Source: Podarcis raffonei (taxonomy: Eukaryota; Chordata; Lepidosauria; Squamata; Lacertidae). Taken from it: DNA of 64,000 nt. Below are positions 45,084 through 56,800 of the stretch, piece after piece. The notes below the pieces were generated by a model, which saw only the letters and a program-made list of their open reading frames with translations, searched no databases and was not told the origin of the DNA. Every line of letters begins with the position of its first letter. Positions within the stretch are counted from its first letter, which is position 1. The DNA lies in NCBI RefSeq assembly GCF_027172205.1, contig NC_070614.1, forward strand, positions 30,690,501 to 30,754,500, in the 5' to 3' direction. A program made the position numbers and the translations under genes.

Positions 45084-45655
45084 TGAGGGGTCTGTCACTC
45101 TGTTTTACTGCATCCTTGGCTATATTGGCCTCCTGGCCATTGCCAGCTTCACTTTGGATCTTCCTGGCTAGGAAGTTACCAGACACTTTCAATGAAGCCA
45201 GGTTTATCACCTTTAGCATGTTAGTATTTTGCAGTGTCTCCTGCCAACCTAGCAGTTTGAAAGCAGGTCAAAGTGCAATTAGATAAATAGGTACTGCTCT
45301 GGCAGGAAGGTAAATGGCGTTTCTGTGCACTGCTCCGGTTCTCTAAAGCGGCTTAGTCATGTTGGCCACATGACCCAGAAGTTGTACGCCAGCTCCCTTG
45401 GCCAATAAAGCGAGATGAGTGCCGCAACCCCAGAGTTGGTCATGACTGGACCTAATGGTCAGGGGTCCCTTTACCTTTACTTATTTTGCAGTGTTGTGGT
45501 TATCCTTTGTCCCAAATATAGGGAAATTTATGGCAGCTGTGGAAATCTTTTCTATCTTAGCCTCCAGTGCTGGGTTATTGTCCTGTATATTTTCTCCTAA
45601 ATGCTACATTATTTTGTTGAAACCTGAATTGAACAAAAGGGAACAGCTAATATGA
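45084..45655 (+). pseudogene. Decayed V2R 7TM exon (P2) behind V2R-C, carrying a SINE
   Basis: Duplicate of P1: phrases [28 protein letters not shown] and LNKREQLI are recognisable. The 5' part present in P1 (its 23,710-23,905) is replaced by about 140 bp of unrelated sequence (44,943-45,083), and a SINE at 45238-45481 splits the TM6 region. The frame is broken. Confidence 0.85.
45238..45481 (+). repeat. tRNA-derived SINE, 5'-truncated, inserted in P2
   Basis: Plus orientation, lacking the tRNA-like head; begins CTCCTGCCAACCTAGCAG and ends GGGTCCCTTTACCTTTAC. Exact 13-bp duplication TATTTTGCAGTGT (45225-45237 and 45482-45494) cut from V2R coding sequence. P1 shows the empty site near 24,047. 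Confidence 0.9.
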
Positions 45656-47220
45656 AGAACTGACTGAAGAATTATGTGATTGTGTCTTCCTTTCTAGTTA
45701 GTAAAGTACAGTTATGCTATTATAAACTGACTTTTCATTTCATAAAAGTTGAGGGTTGCTTTTCATTCTACAATACACACTTCTAAGATTTTAGCTCTCA
45801 GATGGTTAAGAGCAGAATGGTGCCATAACATTATTATTTACACACACACACCCCCAAACTCTGAAGTCACTGCTCATATGTGAATCCATCATCTGGGAGT
45901 AAGTCTTATTCCATTCATTGGGATACTTACGTGTGAGTAGACATGGTAACAAATCTATTCTGAGAATGAACCTGGCCTATCAGATTTTAATATACCTATA
46001 TTTAGGTTTTTTGTTTTGCTCATGATTCTGTTTTCCTTTGTAAAATATGCAGTGTAGTAGAGGAAATTGAAGATGTGAAGGTTCAAAGGTAACTTTTACA
46101 CATTCTGCCTCAACATGTTTAATATCCTCCGCTGAATAGGGAATCCTGCCTGATCCAAGTTCCAATTTTGATTGTAGATTTAGCAGAATGCAGATAGAAA
46201 TCCTTTGAAGAAGGCCAATGTATTGACATTGTGCAAGAGTGCCACCTAGAAGATCTGGGATTCTCACCTCCTGTATTAATCTCTGAATAGGTAGGTGTCT
46301 ACTGGATTTGTCTTTGAATACACATCTCAAATTACAGTGTTCTACACATGGGTCAACTGTTCTGAACAGGTACAGCCTTTAGTCATGAAATGTCAGGGCT
46401 GTTAGGGATGTGGAAATTTCCTCTCAGGCAAAGAGCCAATTGGCACTACATATGGACTGCATTTCTTGATAGGGCCAAGTCTAAGTCTTTCTTAGGGTGA
46501 TTGCCTTTTTCTACTGGTCTTGAATGGCTATACATTTGTGAAGCTTTATCTTCAGCTTTATTTTTCCTGGAAGTATCTGATCATTAGTTCAAAAATGTAC
46601 CTTTCTGAAATTCACTTTTGCAAGGAACTCTACTAAAGGAGATAACAAGTAGTTCAATAAGACTGACTTTATTGATCTTATTGGCTGTGTAATCGTAACC
46701 TTCTGTTTCCCTATCATTTTCATTATGTTTTCTTAATAAAAGATGCCAGGTTTTACCTGTCGATTTGTATAGTCCTGTCTTCTCCGTATGCCAATAAAGG
46801 TTGATTGGTTAATTGAATGAAAGTCTTTATACATTGATGTTTGGTTTCCTTAGTTTTGAAAGGCAATTCAGCTGAATTTCTCACTACTACACTTTTGGTT
46901 CTATGATCATGTAGCAAAGTGATGGAGTTCTGTAAGATAAGGGTTTTGAGTTTGAGGGTAGTATATTCAGAACTTCTCTCATGGTTTATATTGCCCAACT
47001 CAACTATGTTAGGCTTGGGGTGGGGAGTCCTGAAAATGGGGTTAAAATATCATTCATGCAGCTGGATAGATTTACGTGAGCTCCTGATTGATAGCAACCT
47101 ATCAATACTCTTGGGGGTTTGGATCCTTATACTAAAAATATTCAAGAACATCTCTACTCAGGCATTTAAAAGCTCAAGTGTACATTCCTAGTCAGAAAAG
47201 TGGAAAAGAAAACTACTATT

Positions 47221-47275
47221 CAGATAAACATGTTTTCTTTTGCAGTTCCACAGGGAATTCCCACATCTGAGTTCA
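47221..47275 (+). promoter_or_regulatory. V2R upstream conserved box, gene D copy
   Basis: CAGATAAACATGTTTTCTTT, TGCAGTTCCACAGGGAATTC, then CCACATCTGAG about 380 bp before the V2R-D ATG. A 4-5 bp deletion near its start relative to B. Confidence 0.4.
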
Positions 47276-47597
47276 TATCATACTCCCCTTAAGTCTATAA
47301 TTAATTTCTAAAATCTACTGCACAATTACAGTTTCCCCTTAGAGAGCTGATAACACAGAGGTTGGCACAAAAATGCCCTGAAGCAATCACACGTATGATT
47401 AGTGACTAGGAACAAACATGCATATGCCAGTCTTATCACTTTACATATACATTATATCTTGGACTTTATAATTCAAGCGTATCATCAGTCTGACTGAGCA
47501 TCCAAGCCCAGTCACTGTAACCACAGAGAACATCATGATAATGATGCAGGTGGAAATATAGGAGAATCTGGGTGTAGAGTGAAAGGTGGTAATCAAT

Positions 47598-47815
47598 ATG
47601 ATGGTAATAGTTGTATTCCTGCTAATACTGCTTTCTTATATTGCATCTGAGGATCACTATGGTAAATGCAGGGTCCATGCTCCATACCCTCCACTTCAAA
47701 AATATCATCAGTCAGGTAACATCATAATTGGTGGGATTGTTTCTCACAGTTTCATCATTGTTAATTCAGTAGCCTTCACAACAGAACCCCCAGCACCTTC
47801 ATTTGAAGATCTCTT
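47598..47815 (+). CDS. V2R-D exon 1
   Basis: 218 nt; signal peptide, [10 protein letters not shown], donor TT|GTAAGG. Confidence 0.93.
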
Positions 47816-50800
47816 GTAAGGAGCTAATTCTTTCTCACTTGTTTTGTTTTGTTACTTGGTCTTAGTCTTAGAAGCTGCAGTCTCATAAAAAATGTTTTCT
47901 TGGACTGTAGAAAAAGCTAATACATTTAAGGGAAAGCTGCAGAAAGAAGCAAATTCCACATGGCAAAGCAAAAATTGGTTACACCCAAGAGAGTTCAGGG
48001 CTTCCACATTGAAGGAAGGGAGTTAGCTTTTTCCTAGATTGAATCAACTGTATTCATTTTGTCCACCTGGAAGAAGATGCACTAGTAAAATAGTTCTCCC
48101 ACCATTGTAGCAGTATTGGTTTAAATATGCCTCTTCAAATATGGCTACTACTGTTACTACTACTGTTAAAAATTGATTATGGGAGATTCTATCATTTGTT
48201 ACATTTCTTTTGGAGTTAACGTAAAAGAAAAAAGAGCAGGAAGAATTGTACAAACTCCTGCATCTCACCTTCTCTACTCCATGGTTCCTTTCTTTCATAT
48301 TTCTGTTATTTGGCTTCAAACACAGCAGGGTTTTTTGTTTCATTTTACAGTGGTACCTCGGGTTAAGTACTTAATTCGTTCCGGAGGTCCATTCTTAACC
48401 TGAAACTGTTCTTAACCTGAAGCACCACTTTAGCTTATGGGGCCTCCCGCTGCCGCTGCGCCGCTGGAGCACGATTTCTGTTCTCATCCTGAAGCAAAGT
48501 TCTTAACCCGAGGTACTATTTCTGGGTTAGCGGAGTCTGTAAACTGAAGCGTATGTAATCTGAAGTGTATGTAACCCGAGGTACCACTGTATTTACATTT
48601 CACGAATCTTTCCAATGATGAGAGTTACAGCTATCTCAATGTATACTATATGCATATTAAAATAGACTGATTTCTTCTTTCTTTCTTTTTCCCTTGAAAG
48701 AATGTGTTTCCTTGAAAGAATATTCATATGACATTGAGGTGGTTTTATGGTGAATTGAAATGCTGTCATTATGAATGTCTAAACTGTAGGGTTACAACAT
48801 CAATAGAAAGAGTAAATATAAATGTGAGTGTGCTTTGAATCATAGTAATATACCTTATCAATACCAATATTTTGAAGATAAATATCCACATTGTTGATTG
48901 TTTAATTTTTCCCACCTGAAAAAGCATATAAAGAGCATAAGGTCAAACAGATTCCTCACTGGCCTTGCAGACAACTTCATTGTCCAGAAAGTGGGAGAAG
49001 CAACAAGAGGAACAGCCATTTTAGATCTGGTCCTAACCAATGTTGATGACCTGGTTAGTGGGGTAGAAGTGGAAGGATCATTAGGCGCGAGTGATCATGT
49101 TCTTCTGAAGTTTACTATACAGCGGAAAGGAGCAGCCAAGCATACTAAGACTCAATTTCTCGACTTTAAGAAAGCCGACTTCATAAAACTTAGGGAAGTG
49201 CTGGGTGAGATCCCATGGACAGTAATACTAAAAGGAAAGGGAGTTCATGATGGCTGGGAGTTTGTTAAGAGGGAGATAGTAAAAGCACAACTTCAGGCAA
49301 TACCATTGAGACGGAAACATGGAAGGTGCCTAAAGAAGCCAGGGTGGCTATCTAAAGAACTTTTAACTGAGTTAAGATTAAAAAAGGATGTGTACAAAAA
49401 ATGGAAAAGGGGGGAAACCACGAAAGAGGAATTCAAACAAATAGCCAGCACGTGTAGACACAAAGTCAGAAAAGCTAAAGCACAGAATGAACTCAGGCTT
49501 GCTAGAGAGGTTAAAAGCAACAAAAAAGGCTTTTATGGGTATGTTCGTAGCAAAAGGAAGAACAATGAAGCAGTGGGGTCACTCAGAGGAGAAGATGGTG
49601 AAATGCAAATAGGGGACACAGAAAGGGCTGAACTCCTCAATGCCTTCTTTGCCTCAGTCTTCTCCGATAAAGAAAACAATGCCCGACCTGAAGAATTTGG
49701 AGCAAATGATTCAGCAGAGGAAACACAGCCCAGAATAACTAAGGAGATAGTACAAGAATACTTGGCTAGTCTAGATGTATTCAAGTCTCCAGGGCCAGAT
49801 GAACTGCATCCAAGAGTATTAAAAGAACTGGCAGATGTGATTTCAGAACCACTGGCAGTCATCTTTGAGAATTCCTGGAAAACAGGCGAAGTCCCGGCAA
49901 ACTGGAGGAGGGCAAATGTTGTCCCTATTTTCAAAAAGGGGAAAAGAGAGGACCCAAATAATTACCGCCCAGTCAGTCTGACATCAATACCAGGGAAGAT
50001 TCTGGAGCAGATCATTAAGCAAACAGTCTGTGAGCACCTAGAAAGGAATGCTGTGATCACCAATAGTCAGCATGGATTTCTGAAAAATAAGTCATGTCAG
50101 ACGAACCTGATCTCATTTTTTGACAGAATTACAAGCCTGGTAGATGAAGGGAATGCAGTGGATGTAGCCTACCTTGATTTCAGCAAGGTATTTGACAAGG
50201 TGCCCCATGATATTCTTGTAAAGAAGCTGGTAAAATGCGATCTTGACTATGCTACCACTCAGTGGATTTGTAACTGGCTGACTGACCGAACCCAAAGGGT
50301 GCACATCAATGGTTCCTCTTCATCCTGGAGAAGAGTGACTAGTGGGGTGCCACAGGGTTCTGTCTTGGGCCCGGTCTTATTCAACATCTTTATCAACGAC
50401 TTGGATGATGGACTCAAGGGCATCCTGATCAAATTTGCAGATGACACCAAACTGGGAGGGGTGGCTAACACCCCAGAGGACAGGATCACACTTCAAAACG
50501 ACCTTGACAGATTAGAGAACTGGGCCAAAACAAACAAGATGAATTTTAACAGGGAGAAATGTAAAGTATTGCACTTGGGCAAAAAAAAATGAGAGGCACA
50601 AATACAAGATGGGTGACACCTGGCTTGAGAGCAGTACATGTGAAAAGGATCTAGGAGTCTTGGTTGACCACAAACTTGACATGAGCCAACAGTGTGACGT
50701 GGCAGCTAAAAAAGCCAATGCAATTCTGGGCTGCATCAATAGGAGTATAGCATCTAGATCAAGGGAAGTAATAGTGCCACTGTATTCTGCTCTGGTCAGA

Positions 50801-53800
50801 CCTCACCTGGAGTACTGTGTCCAGTTCTGGGCACCACAGTTCAAGAAGGACACTGGCAAACTGGAACATGTCCAGAGGAGGGCAACCAAAATGGTCAAAG
50901 GCCTGGAAACGATGCCTTATGAGGAACAGCTAAGGGAGCTGGGCATGTTTAGCCTGGAGAAGAGGAGGCTAAGGGGTGATATGATAGCCATGTTCAAATA
51001 TATAAAAGGATGTCACATAGAGGAGGGAGAAAGGTTGTTTTCTGCTGCTCCAGAGAAGCGGACACGGAGCAATGGATCCAAACTACAAGAAAGAAGATTC
51101 CACCTAAACATTAGGAAGAACTTCCTGACAGTAAGAGCTGTTCGACAGTGGAATTTGCTGCCAAGGAGTGTGGTGGAGTCTCTTTCATTGGAGGTCTTTA
51201 AGCAGAGGCTTGACAACCATATGCCAGGAGTGCTCTGATGGTGTTTCCTGATTGGCAGGGGGTTGGACTCGATGGCCCTTGTGGTCTCTTCCAACTCTAT
51301 GATTCTATGATTCTATGATTCTATGATTCTAAATAATAGTGATGAATCTGATGCAGAACAAAATGGCAATAATTTATTAAGGGAAGAATGTATGACTCAT
51401 TGTAGTTTTTAATCTTGTCCTAGTATGGTGCCTAAAAATTACCAGCACATCCTGGCCTTGGCATTTGCAGTACTGGAGATAAATGAAAACACTCAGCTAT
51501 TACCAAATGTCACCTTGGGTGTCTGCATCTATGACAGCTATTTCAGTGCGCAGAGGACTTATCATGCTACTATGCTTCTAACATCCACCTTGGAGATATT
51601 TGTCCCTAACTATTTATGTGACACCCAGAATCATTTGGTAGCAGTCATTGGAGGACTGGATTCGGATATTTCTCTCTATGTAGCCACTGTATTGGATATC
51701 TACAAAATTCCACAGGTAACGTATATGTGCATATGAGTATTATAAATAATCATGGTAAAATGAACAGTTTGTGAGGACAAATGCTTTTCTCACATTCAAT
51801 GAGAATGTGCACATATTTCCAAGAAGAAGAAATTAAGCCTATTTGATGGCAAGCATTTATCTATCTATCATCTATCTATCTATCATCTATCAATTTTATT
51901 AGATTTTTATCTCAACCTTTCTCCCATGGGAGACCAACACAGCAAACATCAAACATTAGATGCCATACAAGTTCAAATAAAATAGAAACATAGTCAAAAC
52001 ATTTTTAAAACTTCTAAAAACATGCTCCCCTACCCACCTTTGAGGTCATTTGAGGCTGTCTACATGCAGGGTCATATCCGCCCCAATCGGCTATAATCCC
52101 TGTCATGAATGTTTTTGAGAAATGCTTCCTTTTTCCCACTGACACACAAGGTCTCAGGGACAGTGGACCAGCCCCCTGCTGAAAAAGTTTGCTGACCCCC
52201 GTGCTAGATGCATCTATGTGGGGAGGGAGTTGCAGAATTTAGAAGTTGCCAAAGAAAAATCTCTCTCTCAGGTAATCATTCCTAGCACTCCAGGAACATA
52301 AAAAATATTAACATTATTATTATCATAATTTTCACTCACATCTCCTCTTTCATCTTCAGCTAACATTCAGTCCTGCACCAGTGATGAATGATAAAACCCC
52401 AGGACTTTCCTTCTACCAGATGGTCCCCCAGGAAGCGCTTCAGTATGAGGGGATTCTCTCTCTGCTTCTGCATTTTGGGTGGACGTGGATTGGGGTCATT
52501 GTTATGGATAATGATAATGGAGAAAGATTTGTGCAAACTGTGCTTCCAGTTTTTCCCCAGAAGGGTGTTTGTTTTGCCTTCATAGAGAGAATCCCCACAC
52601 TTTCTTTTGTCACTGAATTTATGGACATCATAGAGGATGGTGTCAAAATAAATGATAGTATGATGGGCAGCAAAGCAAATGCAGTAGTGATCTATGGAGA
52701 ATCTTATTCCATGTCATTTTTTAGATGGCTTCCAGTTTTATCTGTTGAAAATAAATTAGTGGGAAAAGTTTGGATAGCTACAGCCCAGCTGGAGCTCAGT
52801 GCATTTCACTATCAAAGGCACTGGGATGTAGAACTATTCCATGGTGCTATAGGCTTCAGATATCAGTTCAGTTATTTACAGAGATTTCACAAGTTTCTTG
52901 AGAAGAGAAATCCTTTAAACACAAGAGAAGATAATTTTATAAAGAAATTCTGGGAGCATGTATTCAGCTGTGCCTTCGTAAATACCACTGGGGACCCTGT
53001 GGATGGAGGTTTTTGTACAGGAGAAGAGAAGTTGGAGAGCCTCCCTCTCCCTTTTTTTGAAATGAGTATGACTGGGCACAGCTACAGCATCTATAATGCA
53101 GTCTATGTAGTGGCCCATGCTTTACAAGCCATGTTCTCATCTAGAAGCACATATGGCACAGTGTTAGTCAGAGGAAGACCTGAACTTCAGAATCAGCCAT
53201 TTTGGCAGGTAATGGGCATTCTCATGTGGTAGGATACTGTATTTTGAAGGTAACAAAAATACTAATTTGTCCATAAACCTCTACCTATGCTGATATTTTC
53301 AGTTTTCTTTCTGTGCCCACTGCGTAGAAATGAAAGAATAGGCAATGCTTCAATCAGCCTCCCTACCCCACCCTCTTTTTGGTATTAGGGATACTCATTT
53401 TCTGATTTGTGTAGTATGGTGGGTGACCATTTTTTTCTGCCAATTTTTGTTCATCCCCAGTAAAGTAACATTTTTATTATGCGATTTCCTTTAGAATGAA
53501 GTTGGGAAAATGCAGGTCAGGAGTTTTATAAGTTCATCTAAAGTGTCCATTTTAAGTTCAGCATTTTACACATTAGTATAGAAATGCTGTTATTTATTTA
53601 TCTTCTTTACGTCTAGCTCCATCACTTTCTCAGAAGTGTTTCATTTAATAACAGTGCTGGGGTCCATATTTCTTTCGATCAAAGTGGGAAAATAATAGCT
53701 GGATTTGATGTTGTAAACCTGATTGTTTCCTCCAACCAATCCTTTCATAAAGTGAAAGTTGGTAGGCTTGATCCTCAGGCTCCTCCAGACAGAGTGTTAA

Positions 53801-56800
53801 CCATCAATGAGAAGGTCATAAGATGGCACAGTTTGTTTAACCAGGTAAGAACCGACTGTCAGCACCTTGCAAACTGTTCAGTGAGTTTTAAGTCACTATT
53901 TTGACATGTCTAAATGGAATAAAATAAAATTTTAGCTGTAAACTACCTTAAATCCCTTTTGGATTCTTTTGTGAGCTCTAGGTCACTATTCTGACATGCA
54001 ATATGTTTAAAAGAAATACATCATTTAATGAAGTAGAAAAAAACTGGTATATGCAATTATAAATAAAACATTAAGTATATGCAAACAAGCATACACATAT
54101 TTATGTTTAAAGTTTTTGAAGGTAACACCAAATCAAATCCAGCTTATCCATATCACAGGTCAGTCTTTTAAATGTCTAATCACAGATTTCAGGAGCAGTT
54201 CTATAGCATGATGCACCACAATCAGCAGAGTTAGAATCCAGTGGATCTCTAGCTGAATTGGAAGGTTCCTGGCCTGGTAATTTATCCCAGTTGTTCCCTT
54301 CCTTTCAAAATAACAATCATGTTGTACCCACATGTGCAATAACTTTTTGTATACAGCTTTGAGGTATTTTACAATTAAGCAGTGAAATAGATTACATTTT
54401 ATGAAATAGATAAATATGCTCCATCTATTTATAATTTCTCAGAACATAATGGCTTAATGATTCCCTAAGAAACAACTAAAAGTCCCCCAAATCTTAAGGA
54501 TTTTTTCTTGACCTTTTTCATTTCTGGATTAGGCACAACCTTTATCCATATGCACTGAGAGTTGTTATCCTGGCTATAGCAAGAAAGTGAAGGAGGGGGA
54601 GCCATTTTGCTGCTATGATTGCATTCCATGTCCTGAAATGAAGATTTCAGCTCAAATGGGTAATATATCACAAAGGTTTCAAATATCAGTTTCAAAAAGT
54701 ATTGTTCTGAGGGACAGACCTCTAAAATCAGTCTGGTATGTTTTTCTTCAGTTTTTGAAATGTAATTTTAAAAAATTGAGAGAAGTTATTTCAGATTACT
54801 CTGATCTCTATGGTTATCATTTTTATTTGACCAGCATTCTGAATGTTTCATTGGTGGTTTTTAACTCCCTTAATCTCTAATATCATTTTCTTCAGTCCAT
54901 AGTCCAAATTAACCAAAGGAGACAGAGCTTTAACTTAATACAATTTCTTACTTTTATTTAATACAATTTCTTAAAATCAGGCCTCCGTCTCCTGTTCTAA
55001 ACATATATCAATCATTTCAAATCAAATCAAATATCTTTAATACGCTCAATGACCAGAAAGCAAACTATAAAATGACATCATAAGCAGCACTGTGCTACAA
55101 ACAACAGTGGAAATATGGGCACTTTACAGAATTGGTGCTTATGTTTATGACCAGGTTTCGACTTTTAAGGTTTTAAAAAATTCAATTCAAATGTCACTAC
55201 TGTTTATTATCGTTCCTTCAATGTTTACAATTTGACCTCCGTTGCTGACATCATTGCTCGTCTTATTCTTGTTGCAATGTAACAATACTATATCAATCAT
55301 TTCATATTTAGTTTCCAGTTGTCATCCTTCACTTGCTGTTAAACCATTCTTCCAGCTGACCGACATTTCCTCCTTACAAACAGCGCCCTGTTACATCATA
55401 TAAATATAAAAGCAGTCCTTCATATACATTTTAGTTCCAGACCTGGTGTGCTGGGAGAGTTCATTACTATCTTCCATTGTTCAATTCACTGCACTGTTTA
55501 TATGGATGATATAAGGTCACATTCCATTCCTTCAGTGTTTTCAGACTAGCAGATGATCCGCAGCCATAAATAACTCACAGGGTGCACTTCCAGTTTCCAC
55601 CGTTAAAATTTCCCTGTAGAGTTCTTTCTTGCCACACAGTTAAAAGCTAAATCGTTTCTCAAATCCAGTCTCTTTTCCACATCTGTTTGGCTGCAGCTCA
55701 TTCTCCTCCGTCCACTGCATTCCTCCAGCAACCCCCCAGCCCAGATAGTCATAAATAAAGCACATTCAGCCTTAATCAAGGGGCGGGAGCATACCAAAAC
55801 CATTTTAAATTTATTATTGAGCATAAATCAAAAGCCTCCCTCCTCTTTTTTGAAGTTCCAGACAGAGTAACAAAAGCAACAGCTACACACGTCTCTTTCA
55901 TTGTGCAGGGGAGGACAAGAAACGAAAAGACCATTTGAAAACCATATGAAAACATGGAGCACCTTGTCCTTTCCCTTCCTTTCCTGGCTGTTGTGAGGAT
56001 TTTCAAGCTTCAGAAAAACATTCAAATGCCTTCAGAAAGCCAAGCCCAGTCCTTTTGGCAGTTGATTGGTTGCAGCCTATTAGCATATGTCAGCCCAGGA
56101 GCGCCTCTTGATTAAAACCATTTATCCAGACTAAGGAGGAACCCTCCACAAATCATGCCAGTAATGGAGGCTCATCCATGGCAGGGACACACTCCCAGTT
56201 TGCCCCCACTCTGCCTTTCAAGTTGGCAGAAACAGGGTTATGTCACACTATGGGATAAAGTGAACCACCACCCCCCAAACCCCACTGGTGGGGCATTGCA
56301 AGGATTTATTCCTCATGAATCCTCTCTTTCCCCTTCCTGAACTTCCTCAGAGCCCCCAGAAGGCTATGAAGAATAACCACCATTGATCATGGGTGTGGCC
56401 GAAAACTTTAAAATATGCCCTTCTAAGTGAATTCCAGAATTAGTCTCTTCCCCTAGCATTATAAAAAGAATGAAGCCTTCATACGTTGTTTATGCTTCCA
56501 TTCAAACTCTCCAAAGGTCAGATTCATATGCTTCAGAAAAGTTACATAGGAAGTAAAACATAGCTTAGTTACAAAATGGTGAAAGCACCTAAATTATTGG
56601 TATATTAATGCAAGCATGTCTGGTGAGAGCATGCAGTTAAGCAGCAACAACCAACTCAAACATCTTCACACATTGAGCTTCTTGGTTAGACTTGGTGGGG
56701 AGGGGGAAAGACTTGATTATCATTTTTCCCCAAGGTAAGAGGAAATGACCTAGCTAAGCCTGGTAGGACAGCTTAATCTATGATATTAACCCCCCCATGT

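Larger units (their letters stand above)
36463..47165 (+). repeat. Segmental duplication unit 2 (V2R-C plus spacer)
   Basis: Matches unit 1 from the intron 2 tetranucleotide repeat onward, including SINE, MITE, exons 3-6, the decayed 7TM exon and the spacer. It lacks the equivalent of 15,165-17,340 of unit 1. Confidence 0.8.

Noticed and set aside
48898-50592. 564-codon frame as a host gene
   Set aside because: It is CR1 endonuclease end and reverse transcriptase, with the CR1 3' octamer repeat; its first few codons are V2R intron sequence.
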